A DNA stretch of 9,227 bases, taken from Cyclobacteriaceae bacterium. GTDB lineage: Bacteria; Bacteroidota; Bacteroidia; Cytophagales; Cyclobacteriaceae. Shown here in pieces: positions 7,755 through 9,227 of this stretch. The notes beneath the pieces were generated by a model, which saw only the letters and a list, made by a program, of their open reading frames with translations, searched no databases and was not told where the DNA came from. Both the position numbers and the translations under genes were made by a program. The DNA lies in the NCBI GenBank assembly GCA_025455225.1, contig JALOMY010000117.1:1-9227 (forward strand), read 5' to 3'. Positions within the stretch are counted from its first letter, which is position 1. The number at the start of each line of letters is the position of its first letter.

Positions 7755-8320
7755 ATGATAACGATTGACAACTATTTAGACAGTCATTTCATACACCGAA
7801 GTAATTGGTTAAGAGCAGCTGTTTTGGGAGCAAATGACGGTATTATTTCTATTTCAAGCCTTGCTATTGGAGTTACAACGGCAAGCACTGCAAGAGATCC
7901 TATTTTACTGGCAACTATAGCCGGCCTTGTTGCCGGGGCTTTATCAATGGCGGCAGGTGAATATGTGTCTGTAAGTTCGCAAACGGATATTGAGAAAGCT
8001 GATATTGAAAGAGAAAACGTGACGAATTGGGAATTAATGAAATAAGTCAGGCAAATCCAATTCAAGCTGCCATTGCATCTGGCGCAGCATTTACAGCAGG
8101 TGGAATTTTACCTTTACTAGTGACATTATTTGCGCCTGTTTCTGGCATGGAGTATTTCCTTTATGGATTTACTATCCTTTCTCTAATCATACTTGGAGCT
8201 GTTTCAGCAAAGACTGGCGGTTCAGATATAGGTAAAGCAGTAATACGAATTGTGATTTGGGGAACAATTGCAATGGGCTTATCTGCATTGGTTGGTTATA
8301 TTTTTGGAGTCAATGTTTGA
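7755..8320 (+). pseudogene. VIT1/CCC1-family Fe/Mn transporter broken by internal deletion and frameshift
   Basis: Two fragments in different frames together cover a VIT/CCC1-family membrane transporter that moves Fe(II) or Mn(II). The first (7755-8045) starts at ATG and holds the family N-terminus NWLRAAVLGANDGIISIS, with the conserved Asp in TM1, and TM2 with GLVAGALSMAAGEYVSVSSQ. It then runs into an out-of-frame tail and stops. The second is open from 8009 to 8320 and resumes with RDELGINEISQANPIQAA (8018 on), then TM3-TM5. About 45 residues normally lie between the ERE near 8013 and RDELG, and they form the cytosolic metal-binding domain. They are missing, and the frame shifts (missing length is 3n+1). 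The likely cause is a deletion near 8013-8020. A TTG at 8027 could start the second piece, but I know of no split VIT proteins. A sequencing or assembly error cannot be excluded. Confidence 0.8.
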
Positions 8321-8339
8321 TCATAAAATTTAATAGTAT

Positions 8340-8834
8340 ATGAACGCTGCACATTTTCACTTAATGGTAAATCATTTACCTATTATCTTTCCAATTGTTG
8401 GAATAATTGTATTGATTATTGGGTTGGTAATTAAGTCAGATGCTGTTAAACGAACAGCTTATTTGATATTTATTATTGGCGCTTTAGCTTCTATAGTTGC
8501 AATGAAAAGTGGCGAAGAAGCGGAAGATGTTGTAGAAAACATCAGTGGTGTAACTGAGAATTATATTGAGAGCCACCACGAAGAGGCGGCAGATGTATTT
8601 TCAATTTTAACCTATATTTTGGGTGCACTTTCACTATTTGGCTTATGGACAAACATCAAAGAAAAGTCAATAACTAATGTGACTGGCATTGCTGTCTTAG
8701 TTTTTGCATTCGTGGTTCTATATTTTGGTTTTAATACTGGAACGACAGGAGGCGAAATACGACACACTGAAATACGAGCAGATAATACAACTCCTCCAAT
8801 AAAGGAGATAAATGAAACTGATAATGACGATTAG
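8340..8834 (+). CDS. DUF2231-like four-helix membrane protein, function unknown
   Basis: This is a 164-residue integral membrane protein. Four hydrophobic helices are visible at about residues 13-32, 39-55, 85-103 and 112-132, with a hydrophilic, acidic C-tail (TPPIKEINETDNDD). Conserved-looking histidines sit at the start of TM1 (H5, H7, H12 in HFHLMVNHLPI) and just before TM3 (H79, H80 in SHHEEA). The acidic run SGEEAEDVVE follows TM2. This pattern recalls DUF2231-type membrane proteins, and the histidines could bind heme or metal, but that is inference. It starts 20 nt after the VIT remnant, so the two probably formed one unit. Its GC content is low, about 32% on three lines counted by hand, against 40-55% on sampled lines of the efflux operon. 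This suggests a different origin. No biochemical role can be assigned. Confidence 0.75.
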   Translation: MNAAHFHLMVNHLPIIFPIVGIIVLIIGLVIKSDAVKRTAYLIFIIGALASIVAMKSGEEAEDVVENISGVTENYIESHHEEAADVFSILTYILGALSLFGLWTNIKEKSITNVTGIAVLVFAFVVLYFGFNTGTTGGEIRHTEIRADNTTPPIKEINETDNDD

Positions 8835-8870
8835 AAGATTTGTTTCAATTATCGGTTTTGCAATAACGAG

Positions 8871-8904
8871 CGATAAGCAATTATAACGCATTCGTGACTT
8901 ATCG
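8871..8904. repeat. Inverted repeat CGATAAG/CTTATCG
   Basis: CGATAAG at 8871-8877 is repeated in reverse complement at 8898-8904, with a 20-nt gap. Two ATAACG copies (8863-8868 and 8883-8888) lie in and next to it, 20 bp apart. It lies between two convergent genes. It may be an operator, part of a terminator or a transposon-end remnant. The rest of the 8835-8947 spacer shows no gene. Confidence 0.4.
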
Positions 8905-8913
8905 GGAAAGCTT

Positions 8914-8937
8914 CAGCCTTGACTTCTTGTCTGGCTG
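8914..8937 (-). terminator. Imperfect hairpin, possible terminator of the minus-strand gene
   Basis: CAGCC (8914-8918) pairs with GGCTG (8933-8937), and GAC (8921-8923) pairs with GTC (8929-8931) inside it, across a small internal loop. It sits just downstream of the stop codon of the minus-strand regulator (8948). No T-run follows it on either strand, so it is a weak candidate. Confidence 0.25.
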
Positions 8938-8947
8938 CTAAGAATCA

Positions 8948-9227
8948 TTAAAACAACTTCTGCTGCTTAATCTTTTCCTTAATAAAATTCTTAAACTCAG
9001 GTGGGCCTAAAACGGTTATCTCATCGGCCAGTCCCATAACAAACCTACCCACTCCTTTAAAGTGAAGCACGGGTCCGTTGAACAGGTAACTTTTACCATC
9101 CTCATTTTCTTCTTTCTCCAGGTAAGGCTGGGAAAGCGGAAATTCTTCGCGCATCAAAACATACGCCCGCATGCTTAACCGAAGCGTTACCCAGATTTCC
9201 TTGCGCCCGCTGATTCCAAAAATATCC
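8948..9227 (-). CDS. WYL-domain transcriptional regulator, C-terminal part
   Basis: This is the last 92 residues of a minus-strand gene that enters from beyond the right edge. The frame is open to position 9227, so the internal Met at 9172 is not the start. The visible part reads FGISGRKEIWVTLRLSMRAY, then a strand-helix region, and ends in ADEITVLGPPEFKNFIKEKI. This fits the end of a WYL domain and its C-terminal extension (WCX) in YafY/PafC-like regulators, where the extension contributes to ligand binding or oligomerisation. The N-terminal HTH and the WYL motif itself lie outside the window. It converges on the DUF2231-like gene with a 113-nt gap, and nothing visible ties it to the metal genes. 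Confidence 0.8.
   Translation of the reverse strand, partial: DIFGISGRKEIWVTLRLSMRAYVLMREEFPLSQPYLEKEENEDGKSYLFNGPVLHFKGVGRFVMGLADEITVLGPPEFKNFIKEKIKQQKLF

Noticed and set aside
8006..8046. Programmed -1 ribosomal frameshift joining the two VIT fragments
   Set aside because: The overlap has only a run of four A (8014-8017) and no X XXY YYZ heptamer. A slip would also still leave out the metal-binding domain, so a deletion explains the data better.
1..9227. tRNA, rRNA, CRISPR array, riboswitch, complete insertion sequence or transposase
   Set aside because: I saw no clover-leaf sequence, spaced identical repeats, known riboswitch core or transposase motif on either strand.

Overview
The window looks like chromosomal or island DNA from a member of the Bacteroidota, probably Cytophagales-like. 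The clues are the absence of clear Shine-Dalgarno sites, a TAnnTTTG-type promoter element, an RND metal pump fused to its outer-membrane factor (an arrangement I know mainly from this phylum), and a VIT-family fragment of Bacteroidota style. Genus assignment is not possible by eye.

Layout. Positions 17-2049 hold a two-component system: an OmpR-family response regulator and a membrane histidine kinase, overlapping by 4 nt. An 83-nt gap follows. It carries four TAAG cores spaced exactly 11 bp apart, the layout expected of an OmpR/PhoB-type operator. Positions 2133-7624 hold a metal-efflux operon: a 1444-residue CusA/CzcA-type RND pump whose C-terminus continues into a TolC-like outer-membrane factor behind an internal signal peptide, then a lipoprotein CusB/CzcB-type adaptor starting on the pump's stop codon. 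The pump's TM4 motif (D399, D405, E412) points to divalent cations (Zn/Co/Cd/Ni) rather than Cu(I)/Ag(I).

Positions 7625-8834 differ in character. After a 130-nt spacer with two small hairpins comes a VIT1/CCC1-family iron/manganese transporter gene broken by an out-of-frame internal deletion that removes its cytosolic metal-binding domain. A small four-helix, histidine-containing DUF2231-like membrane protein follows, in clearly AT-richer DNA. A 113-nt spacer with inverted repeats separates these from the 3' end of a WYL-domain regulator on the minus strand (8948 to beyond 9227).

Working model: the kinase senses periplasmic metal, the regulator binds the TTAAG array and switches on the pump/outer-membrane-factor/adaptor operon, which exports divalent metal out of the cell. 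The downstream VIT remnant and DUF2231-like gene look like a separately acquired metal-related pair now decaying. The least ordinary items are the polyprotein-like pump with an internal signal peptidase site, the four-fold 11-bp operator array, and the precise loss of the metal-binding domain from the VIT gene.
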